Positions 44,300 to 56,500 of a DNA stretch of 64,000 nucleotides are shown here, piece after piece. A program made the position numbers and the translations under genes. The notes beneath the pieces were generated by a model, which saw only the letters and a program-made list of their open reading frames with translations, was not told the origin of the DNA and did not search any database. This stretch comes from Beroe forskalii (lineage: Eukaryota > Ctenophora > Nuda > Beroida > Beroidae), in the NCBI GenBank assembly GCA_011033025.1, contig WFMF01000006.1:186001-250000 (forward strand), written 5' to 3'. Position 1 is the stretch's first letter, and every line of letters starts with the position of its first letter.

Positions 44300-45720
44300 A
44301 AGCTTTATTGACAAATCAAGAGCAATTAGTTCCCCATCTTTATCTTTGACCAGACTGTTATCTTTGGTGCCCCAATGCCCCATAGTTCCAAATATAATGT
44401 CTTAATGGATTGATCTAAGATAGAAACTCAGTGTTGGAAGAATCGCTGACTCTGATTATCACTTGTTTTACAGTCCACGTCGTGTTATATTATCTAGTCC
44501 TGTGTGGATTAGATTCTTATGCTGCTTTCATGAAAGTCATGATCTGAGAGTTTCTTGTCCTTAATGCTAGACAAGTAAGTGGATAGTGCAGATTTTTAAC
44601 TGCTAAGCTGACTGACGAGTCTATGATTTATGACACTCCCTCTGTTTTCCTTTCATGTAAAAATCCATTATTGGACTGATGTCACAACTCACATGTATTG
44701 AATGGTTCAATTTCATGCTTCAGCATGTCTGGTACTTGGGCTAATTCTCAAGTTCTCATATCTGTATTGCAAAATTGCAGAGTTGAGGACTCTTCGTTCC
44801 TACTTTTTCATTATGTATGCATGACACACTGGTAGTGTTGCCTCCACATATGACCAGTTTTTGTCCTCTAAGAGGAGGAGCGATGAGCTCTAGATTTTGT
44901 GTTTCTGGGTACCAATTTCCATGCACTTGTCTGGAGTTCAACAATACTCCTCATTCTGAGTTGCTAGCATCTAATTGATGGTGTATGGCTGACCTTGACC
45001 AACAAAAAATCTTCTGGTGTTTCACTGTCGCAGCACTAGGAACAGTTTGCTCCAAAATTCAGTTCTTTCAACTGATAAACTGATATTTCCCACACCCCAG
45101 CTTCCCTAGTTGAAACCTCTCCTGCTTCTCGAAACTCCGGAATTTGAGCTAGGAGCTTCTCTTGCTTCAGGGAGGGAAAGATTCATCGCATGTCTAATGA
45201 TTGTTGAAGACAGCTCCATTCCCAGAAAAGCTATAACCTGCACTGGTTCCGAGAGCTTTTCTCCTGTTTCTCTAAAGTCCTTAGGTACTCTACCTCGATA
45301 TCAGGTGATTGCCGAAGATGAGACATCTTTCTCAAAAACCGTCCAGATTGGCCCCCATTGGCCTCAATTCCGCTGAAAAGCTAAAAAGCAGCTTTACGAT
45401 CTTGGTGAAATTCCATGGCTGCTGGGAGTGGGAATAGTCCGAAACACAGGCATGTTAATGTCCATATTTCGTTCCCCCAAACGAATGCTTGATTGTCCTG
45501 GCAGATTGGCATCCTGAAATATACATTTTGAGGTCAATCTTCAGCATGAAACACCCTGATTTCGTCGAACCTAGTGCTTGATGACGATTCTGCATCTTGA
45601 AGTCTTCTTTCCTGATGCACTTGCTGAGGCTGGCGAGGTCTATTATAAACCGGTATTTCCCCCCTGGTTTTGGTCAAGAAAAAGTCTCGCAATATGGCCG
45701 AAGATGGGCGTCTTCTTTAA
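44300..45720 (-). pseudogene. broken DIRS-like reverse transcriptase / RNase H
   Basis: The minus strand carries recognisable but interrupted pieces of a DIRS-type pol. The RT palm region comes first (FIIDL near 45640, a KIDLK block near 45535, then a CFGLF block). An RNase H-like part follows, with GGNTTSV near 44820-44850 where DIRS elements have SDNTTAV, so the catalytic Asp is lost. Several stops and frame changes break it, and no tyrosine recombinase was found. It lies between the two inverted arms. DIRS elements themselves end in inverted repeats, so the arms could be altered DIRS termini, but this is not shown. Confidence 0.6.
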
Positions 45721-45769
45721 CGTCCATTATGATGATTATAGCATATAAAATTAACGATTTGAATTGATT

Positions 45770-46740
45770 CAGAGTCCTAAAACATGGGTTTAGACTCCTA
45801 ACATAATTCCCATGATGAAAGGTGGGCATGGCCTGGTCAATTATGGCTTATGTGATTACCTGAAAATAACCCCTCCAGTCGATTCAGCATCTCAAAAACA
45901 TGAGTTCAGACACCTAACGTGCCACAGTCTGACTTGCAAATATATCACGTGGAATTGACTCAAAAATTCCCACGACCACAGGTGGGCGTGATCACTAATG
46001 GCTTTTTGATGGCCAGAGCCTAAAATAACCATTCCAATCGATTCAGCGTCTCGAAAAACATGGGTTTAGACACCTAACATGCCACAGTTTGAATTGGAAA
46101 TATATCATGTGAAAATGACTCAAAAATTCCCACGATAAGGGTGGGCTTGGTCACTAATGGCGTATGTGATGGTCAGAGACTAAAAATAACCCTTGCAATC
46201 GATTCAGCGTCCCAAAAAACATGGGTTTAGACACCTAACATGCCACGGTTTGATTTGGAAATATATCATGTGAAAATGACTCAAAATTCCCACGATAGAG
46301 GGTGGGCGTGGTCACTTATGGCTTATATGATGGTCGAGACTAAAAATAACCCTTGCAATCGATTCAGCGTCCCAAAAACATGGGTTTAGACACCTAACAT
46401 GCCACAGTTTGATTTGGAAATATATCATGTGAAAATGACTCAAAAATTCCCACGATAGAGGGTGGGCGTGGTCACTTATGGCTTATGTGATGGTCAGAGA
46501 CTCAAAATAACCTTTGCAATCGATTCAGCGCCCCAAAAACATGGGTTTAGACACCCATCACGCTATATATGACTATAAATATTTTTGTTCTGCGATCCAT
46601 GAATTTTCCCACGGTCGGAAAAGGGTGTGGTCAATTTTCGAGTTTCCCCAAGGTATTTTTTAATACTCCTGGTTTTATATGTTTTATAACATGATAAGAA
46701 GCACAAATAACATAGTGGGATACGTTAACGAATTTTTGCA
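45770..46740 (-). repeat. right inverted arm with about 161 bp tandem units
   Basis: Reverse complement of 43172-44060, ending CGTTAACGAATTTTTGCA at 46740. It has about one more unit than the left arm, and its innermost units are the most diverged. Confidence 0.8.
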
Positions 46741-47043
46741 GGGTACATGCATATACTGACCAGACTACTAAGATATGTGATGTAGAGCACCTGGTGTGTT
46801 ATGATGTACCCGCTTCAAACAACATCAATGCTTGAACTTCATTAACTTTCTATACGTTAGTGTCTGAAACTATTCGTTATTTTCTGCTTTGCAATATTGC
46901 CTTGCAATTGATTTCAGTTGATATACTTAATACTCACTCTATAGGAAGCATTGACTAATTTCCCTTCATGTTATCGTATCTCTTTGTTCCCACTATAATA
47001 CTCCTCCTTGCTTCTGTCTTTTGTTTTGAAGTGAATAAAAGAC

Positions 47044-48788
47044 TTACCCTCTTGTTCCATGGCCAAATAATTCACTGAAATAATATGGCCATATTTTTTC
47101 TGAAAAATATATTTTTCAGCTCAACCTGTTCCATGGCCATATAATTTTTGCGCCGCGCAAATTACATTATTGAATCACAATTCGAGCATTGAAACATTAG
47201 CCCATCAGTATTTAGTCAACTGATGATTGGTGCATAAACCAATTAGATTGAGCAATATGAGTGTATTTCCTTCTCCGTAGCGTACTATATTATGAGCATA
47301 ATATTTCGATTCAATGCATGTAAAGTTGGTCTTATCTTCATTCCGCTTCACCAAGACACAGTACAGTAAAATTTCAGCAGTGCAGCCTTAATGAACTTAT
47401 GAAGGGTAAAGTATACAATGCCAACGCCCAAAGAAGCAGTAAACTGGGATGTACTTTTGTCAGAAGTGAAAATCGCGTGGCCTGGGCCCCTACTCTGCAT
47501 ATTCCAAAATCAAATTTCATCAAAAGGGAACTGTTCTGTCATGGATCGGCAAGATTCTTGAATGCACCCGCACCTTTCTGCCACTGCAATACACATCTGT
47601 TGCGGAGGGTGAACACGTTTGCAACGTACCTGCATGCCTGTTCACAGCTAACCCTGTGGGCCGTGGGGGCTGTACATTGCACTTATAGGTATCTTCTTGG
47701 CCTTAAAGAGTCTTGAACAAGGCAAACGGTTACATCATTACCATCTGCAGCGGCTTTTGTTATGATGTGCGTCTGTGTGCAGACTCTACCTACAGGTACC
47801 TACAAAGTCTGTGTACGCCTTAACTCGGCTTTTACCGATTCCCTGTCAAAGCTCTCTTGTTCTAAAGTTATAATCCTAAACCTTAACCCGGAGCCCAACT
47901 ACGCTAGTCCTTATTCTTACTCTAACTCTAACCTAACCTCAACTCTAACTTAATGTTTGAGCCTGACCTAATCACTGATTTTAGAGGAGGTAGGCCGTTA
48001 AAACACCGTAGATTTAAAAGGGACAGATTTGTCAGAGAAATTTTTGCTCACCCACTATGTAACCTTCACCGAATGAGCGAATGGGGTATGTACCAACCCA
48101 TTGAATAATGACTGTAGGTAGGTTTCTCAATGTGAGGCTCAAATTGGCCGATTCCACCGCTCCACGGCCGTCGGTAATGATTACGGTAATGATGTAGTCA
48201 ATGCTTACAATTCAGATTTTATGGCTTAAAAAATTACATGACTGTCAGTGTTCACTGTTCTGCATAAGGCTTTAATCAATGCGTTTTAAGGTCAGTGCGA
48301 GATTTAAAGTAGCCTGACAAAGTGTCAGAGGCCAAAAATAATAAATGACTTGATTAAATTGATTGGGTACGATCTCCATTGGTCAGTACTCGGCCTCATT
48401 AGCCTGATCAAGGCCTCATTAGCAGTTTCTCCGTGGCTGTGGCTCACAAACATGGCATGACCTATACAATGACATAAATATGATTTGATTGTTTTTATTC
48501 AATGCATTTAAATTTTTAATTTCATATTCCCCAATTGCAAAATCAAGAGTTTTTATTTCCTCGATCCGCCTCGATCAAGGTCAATGGTGAACGAGCTCGA
48601 GCTCGGTTGTAGAATATAGAGTGTAGAATGTAAACAATTACCTCATTAACACACAGAATACCTGGGTACATGTCAAAATTCAATTAAGCGTATCAATTAG
48701 AACGCGATCTAGGTGCCCGCTACCCATATATATGAGTAAAAAAATTTAATATGTGCCGCCTCGCACATATTTTTTCGACCGAATTACC
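47044..48788 (+). mobile_element. DNA-transposon-like repeat, copy 1 of a tandem pair
   Basis: It starts TTACCCTCTTGTTCCATGGC. It matches 48789 onward almost throughout, including CTCTGTTGCGG-type blocks and GCGTATCAATTAGAACG near the end. It lacks the right terminus seen in copy 2. A 105-codon frame at 47399-47716 is not kept in copy 2, so no protein is called. It holds the intact TTTAAAG site that is filled in copy 2. Confidence 0.65.
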
Positions 48789-51457
48789 TTACCCTCTTGT
48801 TCCATGGCCAAATAATTCACTGAAATAATATGGCCATATTTTTTCTGAAAAATATATTTTTCAGCTCAACCTGTTCCATGCCCATATAATTTTTGCGCCG
48901 CGCAAATTACGTAATTAAATCACTGTCAAGCATTGAAACATTAACCCATCAGTATTCAGTCAACTGATGATTGGTGCATAAACCAATCAGATTGAGCAAT
49001 ATGTATGTATTTACTTCTCGATACAATATTACGAGCATAATATTTCTATTCAATGCACGTAAAGTTCGCCTTATCTTCATTCCGATTCACCTAGACGTTA
49101 TAGACATAGTGTACACAGCACAGTCAAAATGACAGGGCCTACTACAGCAGTACAGCCTATATGAACTTATGAAGGGTTGAGTATACACGGCCAACGCCCA
49201 AAGAAGCAGCAACTGGGATGTTTTTTGTCACGAGTGGAAAATCGCGTGGCCTCATCCCCTACTTGCATATTCCAAAATCATGTTTTATAAAAGAGAGAAC
49301 CGGTCAGTCATGGATCGGCAACACTTTTGAATGTCCCGGCACCTTGCTGCAACTACATTACACATCTGTTGCGGTGAGCGAACACGTTTGCATCTTACCT
49401 TCGTGCCTGTTCACCGCTAACCCTAATGTGGGGCTGTAGTCTGTACAGTGCAAGTGTAGATACCTTCATTCTCCAAGGCGTTAAAGAAGCTTAAACACGG
49501 CAAAAGGTTACCTACATAATCACCATCTGCAGCGACTTCTGTTATAATGTGTGTGTCTACTGAATTCTTTCAATAGCTTTCAAAGGCAGACTCCACAGGT
49601 ACCTACAGAGTGTACAGACTTACCAGTACCAGTAGTGATGTGTTTAAAGTCTGTGCACGCCTTCATTGGGCTTTTTACCGATTCCCTGTCAAAGCTCCCT
49701 TAGTCCCTTGTTCTAAAGTTATAATCCTAAACCTTTACCCGGAGCCCAACTACGCTAGCCCTAATTCTAACTCTAACTCTAATCCTAATCTTTTTATAAC
49801 TTCAACCCTAACTTAATGTTTGATTGTTTTGAACCTAACCTAAACACTGATTTTAGAGTAGGCCGCAAACACTAGATTTAGAGGACAGTTTTATCAGGAA
49901 GTTTTGCTCGCTCACTATGTCACCTTCACCGAATGAGCGATTGAGTGAATGGGATAGGTAGGTACCAAGTACCAACCTCATTGAAAAATGAATATAGGTA
50001 CGCTTTCATATGGGGCTCAAATTGGCCGATTCTACCGTTCCAGTGCCGTTGTAATGCCAAATAGTAATGATTACGGTAATGATGTAGTCAATGCAAACAA
50101 TTCAGATTGTATGTACATGCTTACATGGCCTGAGACCTGTGGTGGGCTCACAAAATTACATGCCAGGCTGTGTTCACTGTTATGCATAAGACTTTAATCA
50201 GTGTGTTTAAGGCAAGTAATGGCCTATGCAGACACTGAGTGAGGTTTAAAGGGGGGGGGGGCCAACCCCCATAAACCCCCGGTGGATATCGAAAAATGGC
50301 AAATGGGGGTTTAATTTTTGGGGGTTTATGGGGGCTTAATTTAGTTAAATTTTGCTGTTTTACGACTGATTTTGTTCACGATTTTTGGCATTTCACGGAA
50401 TGGTACCATTTTTGTTGACGATTTTGGCCTTTTTTGAAATGGTACCATTTTTTGTTGATGAATTTCGGCCCTTCTCTGAAATGGTACCTTTTTTCAGCGA
50501 TTTTCAAGCCTTTTTGAAATGGTACCATTTTCTGTTGCTGCATTTTCGAACCTTTCTAAAATGGTACCATTTTCGGCCATTTTTGAAATGGTACCATTTT
50601 TTTTGACAATCTTAGACCCTTTTTTTGAAATGGTACCATTTTTTGTTGGCGATTTTCAAGCCTTTTCTGAAATGGTACCATTTTTGTTGACGATTTTTGG
50701 CCCTATTTTGAAATGGTACCAATTTTCATTGAAGATTTTCGACCTTTTTCTGGAAAATTAAACCCCCATAAACCCCCAAGTGGATATCGAAAAAGGCAAA
50801 TGGGGGTTAAATTTTGGGGGGTTTATGGGGGTTTATGGGGGTTGGCCCCCCCTTTAAAGTATCCTGACAAAGTATCAGCGGCCAACAATGATAAAATGAC
50901 TTGATTAAATTGATTGAGTATGACCTCCATGGGTCAGTACTCGCCACTCGGGTTCATTAGTCTGATCACGGCCTCATTAGCAGTTTCTCCGTGGCCGTGG
51001 TTCACAAACTATTAAGTTGAATTATTGTCTTTAACATGGCCTATATAAAAGGACCTAAATATGATTTGATTGTTCTTATTCAATGAACTTTTTTAGGTTC
51101 ATATTTCCCACCAGAAATTAAGAGTTTTTATTTCCTCGATCCGCCTTGATCAAGGTCAATAGTGAACGAGCTTGAAGTCGGGTGTAGAGTGTTGAATGTA
51201 AACAATTACCTCATTAACACACAAGAGTAAAGAATACCCGGGTACATGTCAAAATTCAATTAAGCGTATCAATTAGAACGTGATCTAGGTGTCCACTACC
51301 CATATATATGAGTAAAAAATTTAATATGTGCCGGCTTGCACATATTTTTTCGACCGAATTATATCAGTAAAATCGTAAAAATATGGGTAAAAAATATCAG
51401 AAAATAAATATCACTGATATATATGAGTGGAAATATGGCCATGGAACATAGGGGTTA
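48789..51457 (+). mobile_element. DNA-transposon-like repeat, copy 2, with right terminus
   Basis: It starts with the same terminus as copy 1 and ends ATATGGCCATGGAACATAGG then GG and TTA. Left and right ends are inverted (CCCTCTTGTTCCATGGCC against CCCCTATGTTCCATGGCC), and TTA borders both. This suggests a Harbinger-like element with a 3 bp target. No transposase is present. A MITE is inserted at 50250. Confidence 0.6.
50250..50853. mobile_element. TTAA-flanked MITE with poly-G termini and 42 bp tandem core
   Basis: It is flanked by TTAA (50246-50249 and 50854-50857). The ends are AGGGGGGG-CCAACCCCCATAAACC and its inverse. The core has nine GGTACC-centred repeats (AAATGGTACCATTTT), mostly 38-42 bp apart, between about 50395 and 50725. 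The matching spot in copy 1 (about 48303-48309) is empty. Confidence 0.8.
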
Positions 51458-53437
51458 GTACCAGAAATATAGGCGACTAATAATTAAGGCGCAAGATATC
51501 AAGGCGACAAGATATTAAGGCGATTTTTCCTGAAATTCAAATTGAAGTTTTTTCCGAAAATAAACGATTTTTTCCATCTAAAAATAAAATGGCTATGATA
51601 TGAATATGAGTATGAAATTGAACGAAAATGCAAAAAATGTTGTTGAGTGGGCCTTCAAAATACAGTACATCATATTATCCTTAGCTTTTCAAACGAGTCA
51701 ATCAACATTCTAGAGTCAATACCGGCATCTTAACATCGTGCCACAGTGCAATGATACCAGAAGTTGCACTGATAACTGGCTATTAAAGGTGCATGACGCG
51801 AAAAAAACAACTTTGCTTAAAACAGTAGCAGATCACTTGTGGATCACGCCTATGTATATCTTGCGGCGTGTGCTTAATTGCATCACCCTAATTAGAGTCC
51901 CCAAAGATTCCGCTTTCTGCAGCAATACAGCACCCTGCGCTGCATATCAATATCAACAACAGTACGCTAGCGATACAGCGAGGCTAATTGTATTATAATT
52001 ACAGTCTTGGTGCTACGTCCCACTGTTCACCCGGATAATTACGACATTAATTTATATCATTTGCTTCACCAACCAAAAAATTGCAAAAAAACAGATGCTA
52101 TATGCGACAAAATGAACAGTTTAAACAGTAAAATCAATCTGTATTGACTGGATCACTATAGCCAGTGTAAATCTTAGTACTTTGACTGGGCTTCCAGGTC
52201 ATCTTTATTCTTTTGACCCAGTTTTTTCTTTTGGCAGGAATATGTGCCGTAAAAAGTCTCTCCCAGGATGTGCTCTGTACTGTCCTAATTGTCCCAAACT
52301 TAAGATTGGGACAGGGACAAATGGGATGGACTGAATGGGACTCAAAAGTAAATTGGCACTTGGACAATTGGGACGAGTGGGACAGAGAAAAATGTGACCC
52401 AAACAGTGGATTGGACAGGGACATTTGGGACAACTAGGACACATGTGGCAGAGACTAATGGAACTAAAATGGTGATTTGTGAGCGGCAGTTTGGCATTCT
52501 TTACCACCACCTGTCTGTTTAAAAGCAAAAGTTTAAAGTTACAGTGTAGTGACAGTGTAGTGACAGTGTAGCGACAGTTGCTGTGTTGCAAATGCCACGT
52601 TCTTTTTTCTATAATAGGTTTCGAGAGAAAGCAAGCTTATTAAACGATGACAACCAAACAAAGACAGTCAAACGTACTGAGACAAAAAGAGTCAAAATTC
52701 ATTTGAATGATAAAAAAAACCTCGAATCAATTTTAAAATTACTGATTTTTTTCACTTCTTTATTTGCCCCAAAAGTCCCAAAAACAGTCCCAAACTCAAA
52801 AAGTTACACTCCCCCTATAACAAGTAAGAGCTGCTATCAACAAAACAGAATGTAGCATTGTCAGAAAGCTGAAGATTCGTTATTATTGAAACTTGAAAAT
52901 ATGCATAGTTTCATTCGTTAATTGAACTATTATTACGGCAATTAGAAATTTCGAAAAAAACTTATAACAGTGTGTTAACAAGAGTAAATAATTAGCCAAA
53001 GCGCCAAGGATGAGAAACATGTATTTTACAGCACAACATGACACTAAACACGAACAGAAACATTGGAACGCAATGTAAACAATACATGCGCAGAAGCGAA
53101 GGTGCTGTATTGCTGAATCCGGAACAAATTAGTTTATCCAATTAGACCGGTAATACATGAAATTTACACGCCCATACTTACCACAAGTTTTTGTTATGAT
53201 ATAAAATAAAATGTATATGTTAATTTTTCATGATTATCGCGTCATGCACCTTTAAGTTATTTATTATGTTGCTCAATTAAAAAAGTCGTTTGGGAAGGAA
53301 AAATAACTGAGAAAAAAGTCTTTTTAAAAATTAAGACGACTAGATATTTAGACGACAAGATATTAAGGCGACAAGAAATTAAGACGATTTTTCCAAAATC
53401 GCCTTAATTTCTTGTCGCCTATATTTCTGGTACTAAG
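51458..53437. mobile_element. non-autonomous DNA transposon with GGCGACAAGA subterminal repeats
   Basis: The ends TTAGTACCAGAAATATAGGC and GCCTATATTTCTGGTACTAA are inverted. Near both ends are several copies of AAGGCGACAAGATATT. The last 100 bp can fold into a long hairpin (GGCGACAAGAAATTAAG against CTTAATTTCTTGTCGCC). Short tandem GTGTAGTGACA repeats lie near 52548. No transposase is seen. It splits two copies of the roughly 97 bp right terminus of the neighbouring element. Confidence 0.65.
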
Positions 53438-53442
53438 GTATA

Positions 53443-53537
53443 TCAGTAAAATCGTAAAAATATGGGTAAAAAATATCAGAAAATAAATCTCACTGATATA
53501 TATGGGTGAAAATATGGCCATGGAACATAGGGGTTAG
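53443..53537 (+). repeat. second copy of the 97 bp right terminus
   Basis: It repeats 51361-51457 with a few changes (ATATCAGTAAAATCGTAAAA at the start, CATGGAACATAGGGGTTAG at the end). The two copies lie on either side of the 51458 element. Confidence 0.7.
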
Positions 53538-56500
53538 AGAAGTACAAGAACATAAAAGATATGTGCTATGCAATATGCACAAACAGGAAACGCAGCTCCA
53601 TACGAACTGTCATACAAACAATACAGACACACTGACATATGAAACCATTCCAAACAGACACACATCTGAACAAACAAACACACAAGGTGTGCAGCATGCC
53701 CTCTTGTCACGTGACATTGTGCATTATATGCCCTCTTAGTCACGTGACATGCAACATATTTAAACTTCACTCCGCTCCAGTGTATTTTAGTAGTGCATGT
53801 CAAATGTTTTATTATACTCCGAGCATTTCAGAGCTCTCTCTTTCTCATCACGTGCTACTCCCAGTTACCACCTTCACGTAACTTTCCCTCAGCCAATCAG
53901 AAGCCAGCGTCAAACGTAACGTACCAATCAGGGCCCTTTGTCATTTATGCGGCAACAGCCAATGGTAGGGCTCCGTTGCTCTATGTGAGGTGTTTTCCAT
54001 TGTTTTTCATCTGTATCCGATATATTCAATTTCAGTTCGAGTTTTTGTGGATGTCTTATCTTCCCATCATATTTCCGTTTAATTGAACTTCATGACTCGT
54101 CTTTATTATCACTTGTACAACGTCAGATCCGAGGTATCAGGGGTATATTGACAACATGAAGTGTGATAAACGTTTGATTTAAATAGAGTTTATGACATAT
54201 ATATCTACACGCAAATTATGTCATTTTCTGAACAGCTCTCTCTCCCCTTTCTCTTCCTTTATTTGCCCCTCTTCTGTTTTCCTCTCCTTGCTCCTTCTGA
54301 CTAAACACGTTTGCTCTGAGATCTACGATAAAATATGCGCAGAGTTTGCTTGTGTGAGTGTCTGCCATAGCGTCTGCGTTCGTCTGAGTGGTTCTGAACA
54401 AAGGGCTTCTTCGAATCTCACATCACCAACTTTTATATTATCTTCTCCTGTGTTATACTCCTCTCTCGGATCACTGATGACACTTGTTCAGTAATTGGAC
54501 AATGTCAGCCTTCAGCAGCATGTGATGAACGTTAATTATCATGTACAATTCAAGTGGAGTTTTGAAGGGTTATATATGAAGCGCTTATCATTTTCCAATG
54601 CTTCCACTGTTCAATTTGTTAGGTTTTCATCGTGTTCTATTGATTATTCACTTTTATACTTTCTATATCCCCAATCAATTTTTGCCATATATCCATCTTT
54701 GAGTACTGTGTGTTTGCTGCCTTGTTAATTATATTTTTATCAAATGAATCACTTTAATCCTTACTTTCCGTATACCCCGTTCTTTCCCTTCACATTATAG
54801 CTTTATATATCGGCAGATGGTGTTGCTAATAACAGCCGCTTTGTAATCTAGGGTTTCATTCACGACACACTTCAACTGCTTTCCAGACCTTCCCAGGGTT
54901 TTCAATATTCTGTAGCTCTATCGAAGCAGCGTGAGCTGTGTTTTCACATTAAAATGTGACCGTTTGTTCGACCAATAGGACTCTTTGATAGTGATCTAAC
55001 GCAAGCTCAAACACACGTTAAGACATCAGAAGTCTCAGTCAGCAGCTATTGCTTTACGTTAGCATATTGCACTTTGCACTTTGCAATGTGTTGCTGAACT
55101 TTTCAATACGAATTTAACATGATCTAGTTCATTTTTGTTACTTCTGCACGTGTTGATATTGATGCGCGCGCTGATAAATTACACAAGCAAATGTACCTTT
55201 TGTTACCCAGCTATCGCTGGTAACTATAATATTGCACGTGCTGTGCGAACTGGAATTTTGTTACAAAGAGGAATCCCAATGACTACGAATCAGTTGGTTA
55301 TAGTCTTATCTGCCGGGTTGTCACTAGAAATATTGGGTGTTCCTATCCAAATTCGTGCAATCCGGGGAACTCTTTCTTTTGTTCAACCTTAAAATTTCCG
55401 CAAATGTTATAATGTGTTTTGAGTGTTCGTTAATGTGATTAGAGGTTTGTTAATGTGTTAATGTGTGTAGGGCAGGTCCTTACCTCTCTTCTAATGGTTC
55501 GCACACACATTACTACGTATTACTATTAGTCTTTGGTAGGCCGCACCACTAATGCTAATAATCCTGGGCTCCCACCACAGGACACTGTATTTCACTCCAC
55601 ACACTGTGTGTGTACTGTGTTTGTCTGATGTCTATTGTCTGTTTACTCTTCAGTGTAAATTTCATGTGCATGGGATGCACTTTTCATGTAATATCTGTCA
55701 TTACACACGTCACGTTTTCAGATATAATCTCTCGGTATTATTAGACTTATACCACCTGTAGTTTACACGTCTTCTTCCGTCTAATTCCCTCTCCGTTTTC
55801 TCTCCTCCATTTCCAATCAGCTGAGTACATCATATCATACCCGCCAAAAATTAATATACATAATCTGTTTTTAAGTGATTAACTTCAAAATATATATATA
55901 TCACATATAGATGATTTAAAATCTGCCGAGTTGCACATGTTAGGTCACGGGAAGCCATGTGTGAAACCTCATCGCTGTTCCTGTGATATGACGAGATATT
56001 ATACACATTATATCTCCCTACATATAATAACCGTCGTCACGCCAACACACCACACTGTACTATTTTCATCACGCCGACACACCATTCTGTACTATTTTCA
56101 TCACGCCGACACACCGTACTGTACGGGTTGATCACGCCGACACACCATACGGTACGGGGTTGATCACGCCGACACACCATACTGTACGAAGTTGATCACG
56201 CCGACGAACTTTTCCGTACTGTACATTGTACACCATCGTCCTCTGTGGACCATCCGCTTTTATTCCTTCTAAATATCTTGGGACAAAGGGTATCAAAGGC
56301 GAATCAGTGTGCTCGATAGCAAAAATTGATAATTTGGCCCATTTTGTTTCGACAGTCGATGGGTATATTCCAATATGTCCATTATGTGCCTTTTAAGATT
56401 TCTACGTTTGCCTGGATGTATATTCTCTTCTGTCCCCACTTAGTAAGTATGTGCCCATTATGGCGTTTGACGTATTTGTTTGACGGTGTCACACACAAAC

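Larger units (their letters stand above)
41515..46767. mobile_element. 5.25 kb inverted-repeat element containing DIRS-like remains
   Basis: The outer ends TAGTCTGGTCA and TGACCAGACTA are inverted copies flanked by CTA on both sides (41512-41514 and 46768-46770), a possible 3 bp target duplication. Inside are a 1.65 kb left part with GTTACGTAAC palindromes, two long inverted arms (43172-44060 and 45770-46740) made of about 161 bp tandem units, and a 1.7 kb centre with broken DIRS-like sequence. Whether the arms were inserted separately or belong to the outer element is not settled. Confidence 0.6.

Noticed and set aside
47399-47716. 105-codon frame in the tandem repeat
   Set aside because: The homologous stretch in copy 2 is not open in the same frame, so the frame is not kept.
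50385-50904. Repetitive frames rich in MVPFF-like words
   Set aside because: They come from a 42 bp repeat (a multiple of 3) inside a MITE, not from a gene.
55135-55392. 85-codon frame with a stretch loosely like the N-terminal part of PLP aminotransferases
   Set aside because: The resemblance covers only about 40 residues, lacks the Lys region, and has no splice context. Too weak to call.
56036-56228. Could the short repeats be a CRISPR array
   Set aside because: Units are contiguous copies with no spacers; this is a minisatellite.
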